Origin: Streptomyces sp. ITFR-21
GTDB taxonomy: Bacteria; Actinomycetota; Actinomycetes; Streptomycetales; Streptomycetaceae
Direction: 5' to 3'
Assembly: GCF_031844685.1 (NCBI RefSeq)
Contig: NZ_CP134605.1
Location: forward strand, 5,740,001 to 5,804,000
DNA length: 64,000 bases
Within the stretch, counting starts at the first letter, position 1, and each line of letters opens with the position of its first letter. Made by a program: the position numbers and the translations under genes. The notes below the pieces were generated by a model, which ran no database searches, had not been told where the DNA came from, and saw only the letters and a list, made by a program, of their open reading frames with translations. This document shows positions 50,634 to 59,325 of the stretch, piece by piece.

Positions 50634-50799
50634 CTAGGGTCTGTGGGGTGGATCTCCGCGGCGTCGCGGGCCCCGGTCCGCACGCCTGCCGCGTTCCCGC
50701 CGCTCGACGACGCACCACGTCGCCTCCCTCCCCGGCCTCGCACGCGCACGCACCGGACCCCGCTCCCTGACCCGCGCGGATCCACCCGACAGACCCTAG
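50634..50799 (-). repeat. CTAG-flanked inverted-end repeat, copy 4 (best preserved)
   Basis: A 166 bp element bounded by CTAG at both ends. Left end CTAGGGTCTGTGGGGTGGAT and right end ATCCACCCGACAGACCCTAG are inverted repeats with one mismatch in 20 bp. It has the same orientation as copies 3 and 5. The right-hand CTAG includes the TAG stop of the SDR gene on the minus strand. Ends beginning GGGTCTGTCGG and a CTAG target resemble IS5-type transposons (YTAR target duplication), so it looks like a non-autonomous MITE. Confidence 0.88.
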
Positions 50800-51701
50800 A
50801 GCGGTTCGCCCAGCGGGCCGTGCTCCGCCACCAGCGAGCGCGCCCAATGCGCGGCGAAGTCCGGCTGCGAGCCGTCCGCGTCGGTGAAGCCGTACTCCGC
50901 CGACAGGCTCCAGGTCGCCAGCGCCCGGCCGGACTTGGCCAGCACCTCCGGGTCCGCGGCGAGCGCCGCGACCGCGCGGCCCAGGTACGCGGGCGACTCC
51001 GAGTAGGCGAAGTCGGGGTCCTGCGCCGCGCCGTCCCGCCAGTTCGCCTCCGTCACCCCCAGAAGGTCGAGCATCGCCTCGGACCGCAGGAACCCCGGGG
51101 TGACGGCGACCGCCGCCACCCCGTGCGGACGCAGCTCGGCCGCCTGCGCCACCGCCAGCCGGATCACCGACGACTTGGCGAGGTCGTAGAAGACCGAGCC
51201 CCGGTACCGTGCCGAGTTGCCGTCGGTCACCTCGACCACCAGCCCGCCGCGGCGCGCGACCATCAGCGGCAGCGCGTACCGGCTGGTGATGACGTGGGTG
51301 TCCACGGCCCGGCGCAGCAACCGGAAACCGGTCGTCAGGTCCTGCTCCCACAAGGGGTGTTCCCAGTCGGTGAGGCCGTCGCCACCCCAGACGCAGTTCA
51401 CCAGGACGTCCAGCCGGCCGGCCTGTTCGGCCGCGACACGGTCCACCAGCGCGCGTACCTCCGCCGGTTCGCTGTGGTCGGTGCGGACCGCGATGCCCAG
51501 GCCCCCGGCGGCCGTGACGCGCGCCGCGGTCTCCTCGATCGTCTCCGGCCGGTCCAGGTCGGAACGGCCCGCCGCGCTGCTGCGACCGGTCACGTACACG
51601 GTCGCTCCCGCCGCGCCCAGCTCGACGGCGATTCCGCGACCGCCGCCACGGGTGCCGCCCGCGACCAGGGCGACCTTGCCCCGCAGGGGTTGCCGGGTCA
51701 T
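50796..51701 (-). CDS. short-chain dehydrogenase/reductase
   Basis: A 301-residue SDR with the cofactor motif VALVAGGTRGGGRGIAVELG (TGxxxGxG type) and an Arg in TGRSS that favours NADPH. The usual YxxxK is FYDLAKSSVIRL. The loop VNCVWGGDG replaces the standard NNAG. Residues 230-301 are a longer C-terminal part as in the SDR group with extra cap. Substrate unknown. It follows a TetR gene on the same strand, so is probably its target. GGGAG is 7 nt before ATG 51701. The stop lies inside the end of repeat copy 4. Confidence 0.88.
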   Translation of the reverse strand: MTRQPLRGKVALVAGGTRGGGRGIAVELGAAGATVYVTGRSSAAGRSDLDRPETIEETAARVTAAGGLGIAVRTDHSEPAEVRALVDRVAAEQAGRLDVLVNCVWGGDGLTDWEHPLWEQDLTTGFRLLRRAVDTHVITSRYALPLMVARRGGLVVEVTDGNSARYRGSVFYDLAKSSVIRLAVAQAAELRPHGVAAVAVTPGFLRSEAMLDLLGVTEANWRDGAAQDPDFAYSESPAYLGRAVAALAADPEVLAKSGRALATWSLSAEYGFTDADGSQPDFAAHWARSLVAEHGPLGEPL

Positions 51702-51784
51702 GGATGTACTCCCTTTCGTAACGACACGTCGCTCGACACGCCGCTCAACACGCCGTGCCACGCCGTGTCGCGTGGCCGGTCAGA

Positions 51785-51840
51785 CTCAGGTGCTCAGGTG
51801 CTCAGGTGCTCAGGTGCTCAGGTGCTCAGGTGCTCAGGTG
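51785..51840. repeat. 8 bp simple-sequence repeat, seven units
   Basis: CTCAGGTG is repeated exactly seven times. The array begins at the 3' end of the TetR gene: on the minus strand the repeat encodes the last residues HLST and the TGA, while the other units are non-coding. A change in unit number would therefore leave the protein unchanged as long as two units remain, but would alter the distance to the SDR gene. Confidence 0.95.
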
Positions 51841-52416
51841 CGGGCGCAGGGCCGTGTCGACCGCGTCCCGGAGCCGCTGCGGGAGACCGCCCGCACGGTC
51901 CAGCGCCCACATCAGGCCGGCGCCCGAGGTGAGCGCCAGCACGGTGCCGGCCAGCTCCTCGGGGTCGGTCGCCGGACGCAGCCGGCCCGCCGCGGCCGCC
52001 TCCCCGAGCAGCGAACCCACCGCCGCGCGCTGCCGCCGGTGCATCGCCAGCGCCCGCTCGTGGAACTCGGGGTCGGTCAAGTCCACGCACAGAAAGGCCA
52101 GATGGTTCGCGTACGACTCAGGTGTCGCCAACGGCTCCGCCCAGGCCACGACCAACTCCCGCAGTGTGTCGAGCGGTTCGCGGTGCCGTTCGCGTACCCG
52201 TGCGTGCAGTTCGTCCAGGCCGGCCGCCGACCGGTCGGCCACCGCCAGCAGCAGCCCGCGCTTGGAACCGAACCGTTGCACCAGCGTCCCGGCCACCACC
52301 CCGGCCTGCCGGGCCACCGCGCCGAGCGTCAGCCCCTCCGGCCCCACCTGCCCGATCACCGTCACCGCGGCCCGTACGAGATCGGCGTCCGCGACGACTC
52401 TGGGCCTGCCCGCCAT
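51826..52416 (-). CDS. TetR-family regulator
   Basis: A 196-residue regulator. The helix-turn-helix is LTLGAVARQAGVVAGTLVQRFGSKRGLLLAVAD. The C-terminal part (FLCVDLTDPEFHERALAMHR, VLALTSGAGLMWALDRA) is a TetR_C-type ligand domain. An AT-rich inverted repeat in the promoter is its likely own operator. The SDR gene follows 124 nt downstream on the same strand and is the probable target. The C-terminus is formed by an 8 bp tandem repeat. GGAGG lies 5 nt before the ATG. Confidence 0.88.
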   Translation of the reverse strand: MAGRPRVVADADLVRAAVTVIGQVGPEGLTLGAVARQAGVVAGTLVQRFGSKRGLLLAVADRSAAGLDELHARVRERHREPLDTLRELVVAWAEPLATPESYANHLAFLCVDLTDPEFHERALAMHRRQRAAVGSLLGEAAAAGRLRPATDPEELAGTVLALTSGAGLMWALDRAGGLPQRLRDAVDTALRPHLST

Positions 52417-52428
52417 CTCGCCTCCATG

Positions 52429-52450
52429 AATAAATGCCTGTTCATTTATT
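52429..52450. promoter_or_regulatory. AT-rich TetR operator
   Basis: AATAAATG-N6-CATTTATT is a perfect inverted repeat 13 nt upstream of the TetR start codon. The local AT content stands out sharply from the surrounding DNA. Size and position are typical for autorepression by TetR proteins. Confidence 0.7.
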
Positions 52451-52505
52451 AAAGCATGCCGGGTCGACCGCCGCCGACCGCGCCGGGCGCGCCTCAGCCG
52501 GGCGG

Positions 52506-53672
52506 TCAGTGCTGGAAGAGCCGCAACCCGGTCCGTACCAGCGTGATCCCGTGCTCCTCGCAGGCTCGGACGACCTCGCCGGACCGCAGGGACCCGCCCG
52601 GCTCGGCGATCCAGCGCACGCCGTAGCGCGCGGCGTGGTCGACGTTGTCGCGGAAGGGCAGGACCCCGTCCGAGGCGAAGGCGACGCCGGAGAGCCGCGC
52701 GGCCCACTGCCAGCGCTCCTCGCCGGTCGGTTCCTCGGCCGGAACGGCCAGCGCCGCCGCCAGCCGGGTCCGCTCGTCGGGGGTCAAATCGCCCTCGGCG
52801 ACCCGGACCTGCCAGTTGGCCCGCTCCTGCCGCCGTACCGCCGCGCCGAACTCCAGGGCTCGGACGGCGGGATGGCGGCGCAGCCACCAGGTGGCCGCCT
52901 TCGCGCCCGCCAGCCGGGTGCCGTCCACCCGGGACTGCTGGCCCGCCCCGATGCCCAGGGTCACGCCGTCCCGCACGTAGCAGACCGCGTTGGACCGGGT
53001 GTGCCGTACCACGGCGAGTCCGAGCAGCAGGTCCTCGGCGGCGCTGTCGGGCAGCGCCCCGCCGTACACCACGTCGTCGAGCAGCGCCCGGCTCAGCGGC
53101 ACCTCGTCGCGGGCCTGCGTCAGCCGCAGCCCGTAGACCTCCCGCCGCTCCAACCGCGGCGGCCGGTGCGCCGGATCGGCCTCCAGGACGAGGAAGCGGC
53201 CCCGCTTCTTGGCGCTCAGCGCGGCGACCGTGCCCGGCTCGTAGCCGGGGGCGACGACCCCGTCGCACACCACCCGGGCCAGCAGCGCGGCGAGTTCCGC
53301 GTCCACCGGGTGCGAGACGGCCGCGAAGTCGCCGTAGGACGACTTGGGATCGGCGTCGCGGGCCCGGACGTAGGCCCCGGCCACCGGGCTTGCGATGCCC
53401 TCGGCCGGGTCGAAACCGTAGAACGCCGCGGTGGGGCCGTCGACCGGACCGGCCAGCGCGGCGCCCGCGGGCGAGACGTGCTTGACGGACGCCGCCACCG
53501 GCCGCCCCAGCGCCTGCGCGGCCTCCCGCACCAGCTGCCAACCGCTCAGCGCGTCCAGCAGGTTGAGGTACGACGGTTCGCCGTTCAGCGCCCGCAGCGG
53601 CCACGCGCCCGGCACCACCGGTTCCGCGCTGGCCTGCCCCTGCTGAGGGTTGAGTCCGGAGCGCAGTTCCAC
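52506..53672 (-). CDS. stand-alone AICAR transformylase (PurH C-terminal-like)
   Basis: A 388-residue protein equal to the AICARFT part of PurH without the IMP cyclohydrolase part. It has ELRSGLNPQQGQA, LNLLDALSGWQLV, VKHVSPAGAALAGP with the catalytic Lys-His, DPKSSYGDFAAVSHPVD, VRHTRSNAVCYVRDG, LGIGAGQQSRVDGTRLAG, and ASDGVLPFRDNVDHAARYG. It formylates AICAR in purine synthesis, or recovers AICAR from histidine synthesis. A normal bifunctional purH is expected elsewhere in the genome. GTG 53672 is chosen for GGAGG 5 nt upstream. Confidence 0.88.
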   Translation of the reverse strand: MELRSGLNPQQGQASAEPVVPGAWPLRALNGEPSYLNLLDALSGWQLVREAAQALGRPVAASVKHVSPAGAALAGPVDGPTAAFYGFDPAEGIASPVAGAYVRARDADPKSSYGDFAAVSHPVDAELAALLARVVCDGVVAPGYEPGTVAALSAKKRGRFLVLEADPAHRPPRLERREVYGLRLTQARDEVPLSRALLDDVVYGGALPDSAAEDLLLGLAVVRHTRSNAVCYVRDGVTLGIGAGQQSRVDGTRLAGAKAATWWLRRHPAVRALEFGAAVRRQERANWQVRVAEGDLTPDERTRLAAALAVPAEEPTGEERWQWAARLSGVAFASDGVLPFRDNVDHAARYGVRWIAEPGGSLRSGEVVRACEEHGITLVRTGLRLFQH

Positions 53673-54007
53673 GGGGGCCTCCACAGCCGCAACTCGTCGC
53701 TGGGGTGAGGCGCCCAGGCGGTCGGCGCCCATCGGGACCGTGCGGCCGCTCCCCGGTGGTTCCCCACCCGCGCCCGCCGCGCCCCCGCCGCCGACTCTAC
53801 CCGCGGGTCCCGCACGGCTCCGCGCGCCCGCCGGCGGTCGCGTGTCGCCGCGGGCGGGACCTGCGACGGGCCCGGTACGGCCGGGATCCGCCCCCCGTGG
53901 CGGACCCCGGCCGTACGGACGGACGCCCCAGGAGCGCCGCGGCGAAGCCGGATGCCGCGGGTGCGCGAGACCCGGCCGGATCCGGCCGGACCGGACCTGA
54001 CGCCACC
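53673..54007. terminator. spacer with an 18 bp hairpin (53875-53916)
   Basis: No gene is recognised. GTACGGCCGGGATCCGCC and its complement (one mismatch) form a hairpin with a 6 nt loop at 53875-53916, about 90 nt beyond the end of the DUF1772 pseudogene on the minus strand. It is probably that gene's terminator. The promoter of the AICAR transformylase gene should be near 53690-53760. Confidence 0.55.
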
Positions 54008-54513
54008 TCAGCCGCAACCGGCCGCACGGGTGGCGCGCAGCGCCCGGCCCAGGCAGCCCAGGGCGGCGACGTAGGTCAGCGTTCTGGCGGTGTTCCAGCG
54101 CACCCAGGCGGTCTCGAACTTCTCCCGTACGGCGGCCGGACCGGAGATCCCGGCCGGCTCGCCGGCCGCCGCCAGCCGGTCGTTCAGCGGCACGTTCAGC
54201 CCCATCGTGACCACCAGCGAGGTCCCGCAGAGCACGACCGCCGCGACGATCCACGGCAGGGCGGACCGCCCCCCGCCGTGCCGGTGCAGCACCGCGGCCA
54301 CCACACCCAGCACCAGCGCGCCGCCGAAGGCCAGCGCGAAACACCCGTTGAGGATCGACACGTCGATACGCTGCATCGCCTCGGCGAAGGTGCGGTCGCC
54401 GCGTCGTGCAGTCCCGGCATCACCGCGACGGAGAAGGCGAAGTACAGGCCCGCCATCAGTCCGGTGGCGATGGTGGCGGCGAGCAGGACGGTGCTGCGGA
54501 TGTCGCCGTTCAC
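54008..54513 (-). pseudogene. DUF1772 (anthrone-oxygenase-like) membrane protein, frameshifted
   Basis: The N-terminal part (MAGLYFAFSVAVMPGLHDA) and the rest (DRTFAEAMQRIDVSILNGCF, VTMGLNVPLNDRL, ETAWVRWNTARTLTYVAAL) are in different frames. The shift falls at about 54397-54402, where one base is missing. The full gene would be about 168 codons with start GTG 54513 (GGAGG upstream). The family has four helices; some members act as anthrone oxygenases, most are unknown. A divergent AraC gene, its likely regulator, is broken too. One missing base could also be a sequencing error. Confidence 0.8.
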
Positions 54514-54863
54514 GGCAACTCCTCCGGAACGAGGGCGGGTCGGGGAGGGCAGGGCGCGCCGGTGCGGGGGGCCCGGCGGGGCGCGGACCCGGCCGCGGCC
54601 GGTCGGACGGGGTGCGCGGAGACGCAGTCGCCCCCGGTCCGGGCCACGGCGGGCTTCGGCCGGGCGGGTGGCGCGGCGGGCGCCGTCGTCCGGTGCGGAT
54701 CCCTGGCGTGCGGTGGGTGCGGTGGGTGCGGGGCCCGCGGGTCGTGCGCGGGTCGCTCGTCGCGGCCGTGCCGCGGGTGCGTCGTCTTGCCGTCGAGTCA
54801 GCCGCCCGCGCCCGCCTCGGGCCATCGTCGAAAAGCTCGTCCCCATGCGCGGACGTCCAGCCC
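54514..54863. other. divergent promoter region of the DUF1772 and AraC pseudogenes
   Basis: A 350 bp GC-rich region without recognisable gene. Short tandem words GTGCGGTGG occur around 54711-54730. A leaderless -10 box for the AraC gene follows at 54864. Confidence 0.45.
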
Positions 54864-54869
54864 TACGCT
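54864..54869 (+). promoter_or_regulatory. leaderless -10 box TACGCT for the AraC pseudogene
   Basis: TACGCT lies 6 nt before GTG 54876. It supports this GTG as the original start and so shows that the first lesion of the gene is within its first codons. Confidence 0.4.
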
Positions 54870-54875
54870 GGCGCC

Positions 54876-55830
54876 GTGGACGCTGGGGAACCTGCTGGAC
54901 GGTCCGCGGGCCCGCGGAGCCTTCCTGCTGCGGTCGATCCTCACCCCGCCCTGGGCGCTCAGGATCGAGGACCGCGCGCCGCTGGCCCTGGTCCACATGG
55001 TCCGCGGCGAGGCGTGGGTGGTGCCGGACGGCCGGCTCGCCGTACGGCTGCGGCCCGGTGACATCGCGGTGGCCCGCGGTCCCGGGGCGTACACCGTGGC
55101 CGACGACCCGGCGCGCCGCCCGAGGATCGGCGTCGGGCCCGGGCAGGTCTCCACCGACCTGCGCGGCGACCCGCTCTGCGACGCGACGGACCTCGGCGTC
55201 CGGACCTGGGGGCGACGGCCCGGACGGCGCCGCTGGGCTGGTCAGTGGTACGTATCAGATGGGCGGCGAGATCAGCGGCCGGCTGCTGACGGCGCTGCCG
55301 CGGATCCTCGTGCTGCCCGCCGGCGCCTGACACAGCCCGCCGCCCGGCCCGCTGCCCGGCCTGCTGCGCGAGGAGATCGCGCGGGACGAGTTCGGACAGG
55401 AGGTCGTCCTCGACCGCCTGCTGGACCTGCCGCTGATCGGGGTGCTGCGGGCATGGTTCTCCCGCCCGGAGGCCCACACCCCCGCCTGGTACGCGGCCCG
55501 GAGGGATCCGGTCGTCGGCCCGGCACCGCGGCTGTTGCACGACGACCCCCCTCCCACCCCTGGACGGTGGCCGCGCTGGCCTCGCGTACCGGCGTCTCCC
55601 GGGCGGCGTTCGGCCGCCGTTTCACCGGACTCGTCGGCGAGCCGCCCATGTCGTACCTCACCAACCGGCGGCTCGCACTCGCCGCGGACCTGCTGCGCGA
55701 GCCGGAGGCGACGATCGCGGCGGTGGCCCGCAAGGTCGGCTACGGCAGCCCGTTCGCGCTGAGCGCGACGTGCAAAAGGGTGCGCGGGGTGAGCCCGCAG
55801 CGGTACCGGAAGGGCGCGGCGGCGTCCTGA
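54876..55830 (+). pseudogene. AraC-family regulator with several lesions
   Basis: The pieces together form a normal cupin-AraC regulator of about 315 residues: LLDGPRARGAFLLRSIL, ALVHMVRGEAWVVPDGRL, SGTYQMGGEISGRLLTALP, FGQEVVLDRLLDLPLIGVL, WTVAALASRTGVSRAAFGRR and EPPMSYLTNRRLALAADLLR. They are split by a frameshift near 54882, another near 55212 (after GVRTWG), a TGA at 55328-55330 where relatives have Trp, and a shift in a C-run near 55546. The DNA-binding part alone is open but lacks a start. Clearly inactive if the sequence is right. Confidence 0.82.
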
Positions 55831-56024
55831 GACGGGGGGCCTCCGGGCCGGACCGGGTCCCCGGCGGGTGGCGGACAACTCCCGTGCCACGGAGGCCGAG
55901 ACGGGTCCCGGCCGCGTGGACCGCCCTGGACGGCGGCCGGCCGGAGGGGTCCCGAACGGCCCCGGCGGCCAGGTCCTCCTTCACCTGACGTGATGCACGG
56001 TGGAACGGTTGCGCGCCGAATGTT

Positions 56025-56030
56025 TAGGGT
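56025..56030 (+). promoter_or_regulatory. leaderless -10 box TAGGGT for the LysR gene
   Basis: TAGGGT is 6 nt before ATG 56037, with no ribosome site. Confidence 0.5.
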
Positions 56031-56036
56031 GGCTGC

Positions 56037-56960
56037 ATGAAGGATTGGGACCTCCGGAAGCTGCGCGTCCTGCGCGCCCTCCACGACACGGGAACGGTGA
56101 CGGCCGCCGCGACCGCGCTGCGGATGACGCCGTCGGCGGTTTCGCAGCAGCTCGCCGCGCTGTCCAGGCAGATAGGCGCTCCCGTGGTCGAGGCGCGGGG
56201 CCGCGGCGTGCGGCTGACGGGCGCCGCCCACGTACTGCTGCGGCACGCCGAGATCGTCTTCGCCCAACTGGAGCGGGCCGGCGCCGAACTCGACGGCTAC
56301 GCCAGGGGCGACGCCGGCACGGTGCGGATCGGCACCATCGCCACCGCCATCACCCGTCTGGTGGTACCCGCCGCCGGGCTGCTGCGCCGCTCGGCGCCTG
56401 AAATCACCCTGTCGGTGCGCGAGGCCGAGGCCGCCGAGGTCTACGAGGAGCTGGCCGGAGGCGAGGTCGATCTCGCGCTGACCCTCGCCGTCGACGCGCC
56501 CACCGTCCGCGACCCGCGCTTCGTCCTGTTCCCGATGCTCACCGACCCGCTGGACATCGCGCTGCCGCCGGGCCACCCGCTGGCGGCCGGACCGGGGCTG
56601 CGACTGGCGCAGCTCGCTGCCGAGCCGTGGATCTTCGGCAGCCGCGGGCCCTGGCGCGACATCACCCTGACGGCCTGCGCCGACGCGGGGTTCGTCCCGG
56701 AGCAGGCGCACGCCGCCGCCGACTGGCCTGCCGTCTTCGCCCTGGTCGCGGCCGGGATGGGCATCGCGCTGGTGCCGCGGATGGCCACCACGGGCGGACT
56801 GCGGCGGGAGGTCGCGGTACGGCCGCTGGACGCGGACCGGCCGCGGCGCCGGATCGTGGGCGCGGTACGTGGCGGGGCGGAGGACGCGCCGCTGCTCCGG
56901 CGGACGTTGGGGGCGCTGCGGGAGGCGGCGGAGCTGGATCCACTCGTTCAGTTCAGCTGA
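56037..56960 (+). CDS. LysR-family regulator
   Basis: A 307-residue LysR protein. The N-terminal HTH is LRALHDTGTVTAAATALRMT and PSAVSQQLAALSRQIGAPVV. The C-terminal effector domain begins GTVRIGTIATAITRLVVPAA and ends VFALVAAGMGIALVPRMAT. It precedes the allantoicase gene on the same strand (95 nt gap), so it could control purine-nitrogen use, but divergent orientation, which is usual for LysR targets, is lacking. The upstream neighbour on the other side is the AraC pseudogene. Confidence 0.9.
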   Translation: MKDWDLRKLRVLRALHDTGTVTAAATALRMTPSAVSQQLAALSRQIGAPVVEARGRGVRLTGAAHVLLRHAEIVFAQLERAGAELDGYARGDAGTVRIGTIATAITRLVVPAAGLLRRSAPEITLSVREAEAAEVYEELAGGEVDLALTLAVDAPTVRDPRFVLFPMLTDPLDIALPPGHPLAAGPGLRLAQLAAEPWIFGSRGPWRDITLTACADAGFVPEQAHAAADWPAVFALVAAGMGIALVPRMATTGGLRREVAVRPLDADRPRRRIVGAVRGGAEDAPLLRRTLGALREAAELDPLVQFS

Positions 56961-57055
56961 AGGGTCTGTTCAGAAAGTCTCGATGGACGTGAAGGGTCAA
57001 GGTGGCCGAGAGTAGAGGCATGGATCCGGACGGACGAGAAGAGAGGACCGGGGAG

Positions 57056-58339
57056 ATGACGACGGCGGAGCAGGGCGCGGGCGGACCGGGCCCGGACACG
57101 GCGGCCGGCCGTGGCCAGGACCACGGCCGCGGCGGGGGGGAGTGGAGCCGGGGCCGCGGCGCGGGCGGGGACGCAGCGGAAGCCGGCGGAGGCGGGGAAA
57201 GCGGCACGGCGTCGGCGGGCGGCGGTCCCTTCACGGCGCTCACCTCCTTCACCGGGGACGCGCGGCCCTACGCCGGGGGCAACCCGTACGCGGACTACCG
57301 GACGGCGGAACTGCCCTTCGCCGGACTGGTGGACCTGGCCGACCGGCGGCTGGGCGCGGGGGTCATAGCGGCCAACGACGAGTTCTTCGCCGAGCGGGAG
57401 AACCTGCTGCTGCCAGGGCCCGCGGTCTTCGACCCCGAGCGCTTCGGCCACAAGGGCAAGGTGATGGACGGCTGGGAGACCCGGCGCCGCCGCGGCCGGT
57501 CCGCGCGGGTCCCGCACCCGGAGCCGACCGACCACGACTGGGCGCTGGTACGGCTCGGGGTGCCCGGAGTCGTCCGCGGCATCGTCGTGGACACCGCCCA
57601 CTTCCGCGGCAACTACCCCCAGTCCGTCTCGGTCGAGGCCACCGCCCACTCCCTTTCCGCCGCGCCCGAGGACCTGCTCGCCCCGGACGTCGAATGGACC
57701 GAGCTCGTCGCACGCACACCCGTCGGCGGCCACGCCGAGAACGCCTTCGCGATCCACGTCGAGCGCCGCTTCACCCATCTGAGGCTGCGCCAGCACCCCG
57801 ACGGCGGCGTCGCCCGGCTCCGCGTCCACGGCGAAGTGGTCCCCGACCCGGGCTGGCTCGCCGAACTGGGCACCTTCGACCTGGTCGCCCTGGAAAACGG
57901 CGGCGCCGTCGAGGACGCCTCCGACCGGTTCTACTCGCCCCCGGAGCACACCATCCTGCCCGGCCGCTCCCGGCAGATGGATGACGGCTGGGAGACCCGC
58001 CGCCGCCGCGACACCGGCCACGACTGGATCCGGTACCGCCTGGTGGAACAGGGCGAGATCAGGGCCGTCGAGATCGACACGGCCTATCTGAAGGGCAACT
58101 CGGCGGGCTGGGCGGCGCTGTCGGTCCGCGACGGCGACGACGGCGAATGGCTCCCCCTCCTGGCCCGGGTCCGCCTCCAGCCCGACACCGTCCACCGCTT
58201 TGTGGTCAACCCGCTGCCCGCCACCCACGTCCGCATCGACGTCTACCCCGACGGCGGCATCTCCCGCCTCCGCCTCCACGGCTCTCTCACCCCCCGGGGC
58301 GCGGCCCGTCTGGCCGAGCGGACGGAGGCGATCAGCTGA
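57056..58339 (+). CDS. alc: allantoicase
   Basis: A 427-residue protein with the two tandem allantoicase (jelly-roll) domains. Paired motifs are VMDGWETRRRRGRSARVPHP and QMDDGWETRRRRDTGHDW, IVVDTAHFRGNYPQSVSVEA and VEIDTAYLKGNSAGWAALSV, LRLRQHPDGGVARLRVHG and HVRIDVYPDGGISRLRLHG. It splits allantoate to ureidoglycolate and urea in purine breakdown. The first 60 residues are Gly-rich and not part of the family, so the true start is unsure (ATG 57020 or GTG 57002 also possible). No other allantoin gene is near. Confidence 0.9.
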   Translation: MTTAEQGAGGPGPDTAAGRGQDHGRGGGEWSRGRGAGGDAAEAGGGGESGTASAGGGPFTALTSFTGDARPYAGGNPYADYRTAELPFAGLVDLADRRLGAGVIAANDEFFAERENLLLPGPAVFDPERFGHKGKVMDGWETRRRRGRSARVPHPEPTDHDWALVRLGVPGVVRGIVVDTAHFRGNYPQSVSVEATAHSLSAAPEDLLAPDVEWTELVARTPVGGHAENAFAIHVERRFTHLRLRQHPDGGVARLRVHGEVVPDPGWLAELGTFDLVALENGGAVEDASDRFYSPPEHTILPGRSRQMDDGWETRRRRDTGHDWIRYRLVEQGEIRAVEIDTAYLKGNSAGWAALSVRDGDDGEWLPLLARVRLQPDTVHRFVVNPLPATHVRIDVYPDGGISRLRLHGSLTPRGAARLAERTEAIS

Positions 58340-58441
58340 GCCAGGGGTCCCGACGCCATCCCGACCCGCGGCACCACCCACCCGACCCGCCCGCCGACAC
58401 GGACTGGACCTCACGAACCGAGGGAGGTGACGATCACCGCC

Positions 58442-59050
58442 ATGACATCGACCCCGCGCTCCTTTCTGATCCTGCACGGCTGGCAGAACCACCGGCCGAA
58501 AGACCACTGGCAGCACTGGCTGGCGGACGAACTGACCGCCGGCGGCGACCGGGTGACCTACCCGCAGCTCCCCGAACCGGACCGTCCGGACCTCGGGGCC
58601 TGGCTCGCCCGGTTGCGCGAACTCATGGCGGCCGACGAGCGCCTGCCCCGGGGCGAACACGTCGTCGTCTGCCACAGCCTCGGTGCCCTCCTGTGGCTGC
58701 AGGCCGCGGCCCGCGGCGGCATCCGGGCCGACCGGGTCCTGCTGGTCGCCCCGCCCGCCGCCGAAGTCCTCGACCGGCACGAGGAGATCGCCGCCTTCGC
58801 CCGTCCTGCGGCCACCGCCGCCCATGTCCGCGCCGCCGCGGGCCGGACCGGACTCGTCGCCGGAGACAACGATGCCTACTGCCCCGGTGGCGCGGCCCAC
58901 CACTACGGACACCCTCTCGCCCTCGACACCGACGTCATCCCCGGCGCAGCCCACCTGGACCTCGACGCGGGCTATGGCCCCTGGCCTTCCCTCCTCGCCT
59001 GGGCCCACGACCCCGCCGTGCGGATATCCGCACGGCCGCCGACTCCCTAG
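58442..59050 (+). CDS. RBBP9/YdeN-family alpha/beta hydrolase
   Basis: A 202-residue serine hydrolase with FLILHGWQNHRPKDHWQHWL (HG oxyanion region), the nucleophile in VVVCHSLGALLWLQ (HSLG, GxSxG-like), Asp in VAGDNDAYC and His in IPGAAHLDLDAGYGPW. The substrate is unknown. GGGAGGTGA lies upstream of ATG 58442; GTG 58427 is possible but too close to it. It follows allantoicase on the same strand with a 102 nt gap. Its TAG stop is part of the CTAG of repeat copy 5. Confidence 0.87.
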   Translation: MTSTPRSFLILHGWQNHRPKDHWQHWLADELTAGGDRVTYPQLPEPDRPDLGAWLARLRELMAADERLPRGEHVVVCHSLGALLWLQAAARGGIRADRVLLVAPPAAEVLDRHEEIAAFARPAATAAHVRAAAGRTGLVAGDNDAYCPGGAAHHYGHPLALDTDVIPGAAHLDLDAGYGPWPSLLAWAHDPAVRISARPPTP

Positions 59051-59250
59051 AGTCTGTCGTCGGGAGCTGCGCGGCGTCGCGGGGCCCGGTACGCACATCC
59101 GCCGCGGTCCCGTCGGTCGACGACGGCCCCCTCGGTCCGGCGGCCGGGGAGGCACCCAACACCACGTCCGCCTCCGCCCCCGCTCTGCACCTGCACGCGC
59201 CGGACCCCGCTCCTCCACCCACGCGGATCCCCACGACCGACCACGACCCC
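59047..59250 (-). repeat. CTAG-flanked inverted-end repeat, copy 5
   Basis: Orientation as copies 3 and 4. The left end CTAGAGTCTGTCGTCGGGAG includes the stop codon of the hydrolase gene. Inner blocks are GCGGCGTCGCGGGGCCCGGT, CGCCGCGGTCCCGTCGG and CGCGCCGGACCCCGCTCC. The right end (GCGGATCCCCACGACCGACCAC) is strongly decayed and lacks CTAG, so the right boundary is approximate. Confidence 0.75.
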
Positions 59251-59325
59251 TCCGCTCGACGGGCCGTTCCGGGTACTCGGGCGCTCCGAGCACGGCCGAC
59301 CCCCCGCCGCGAGCCGAACGGGCCG

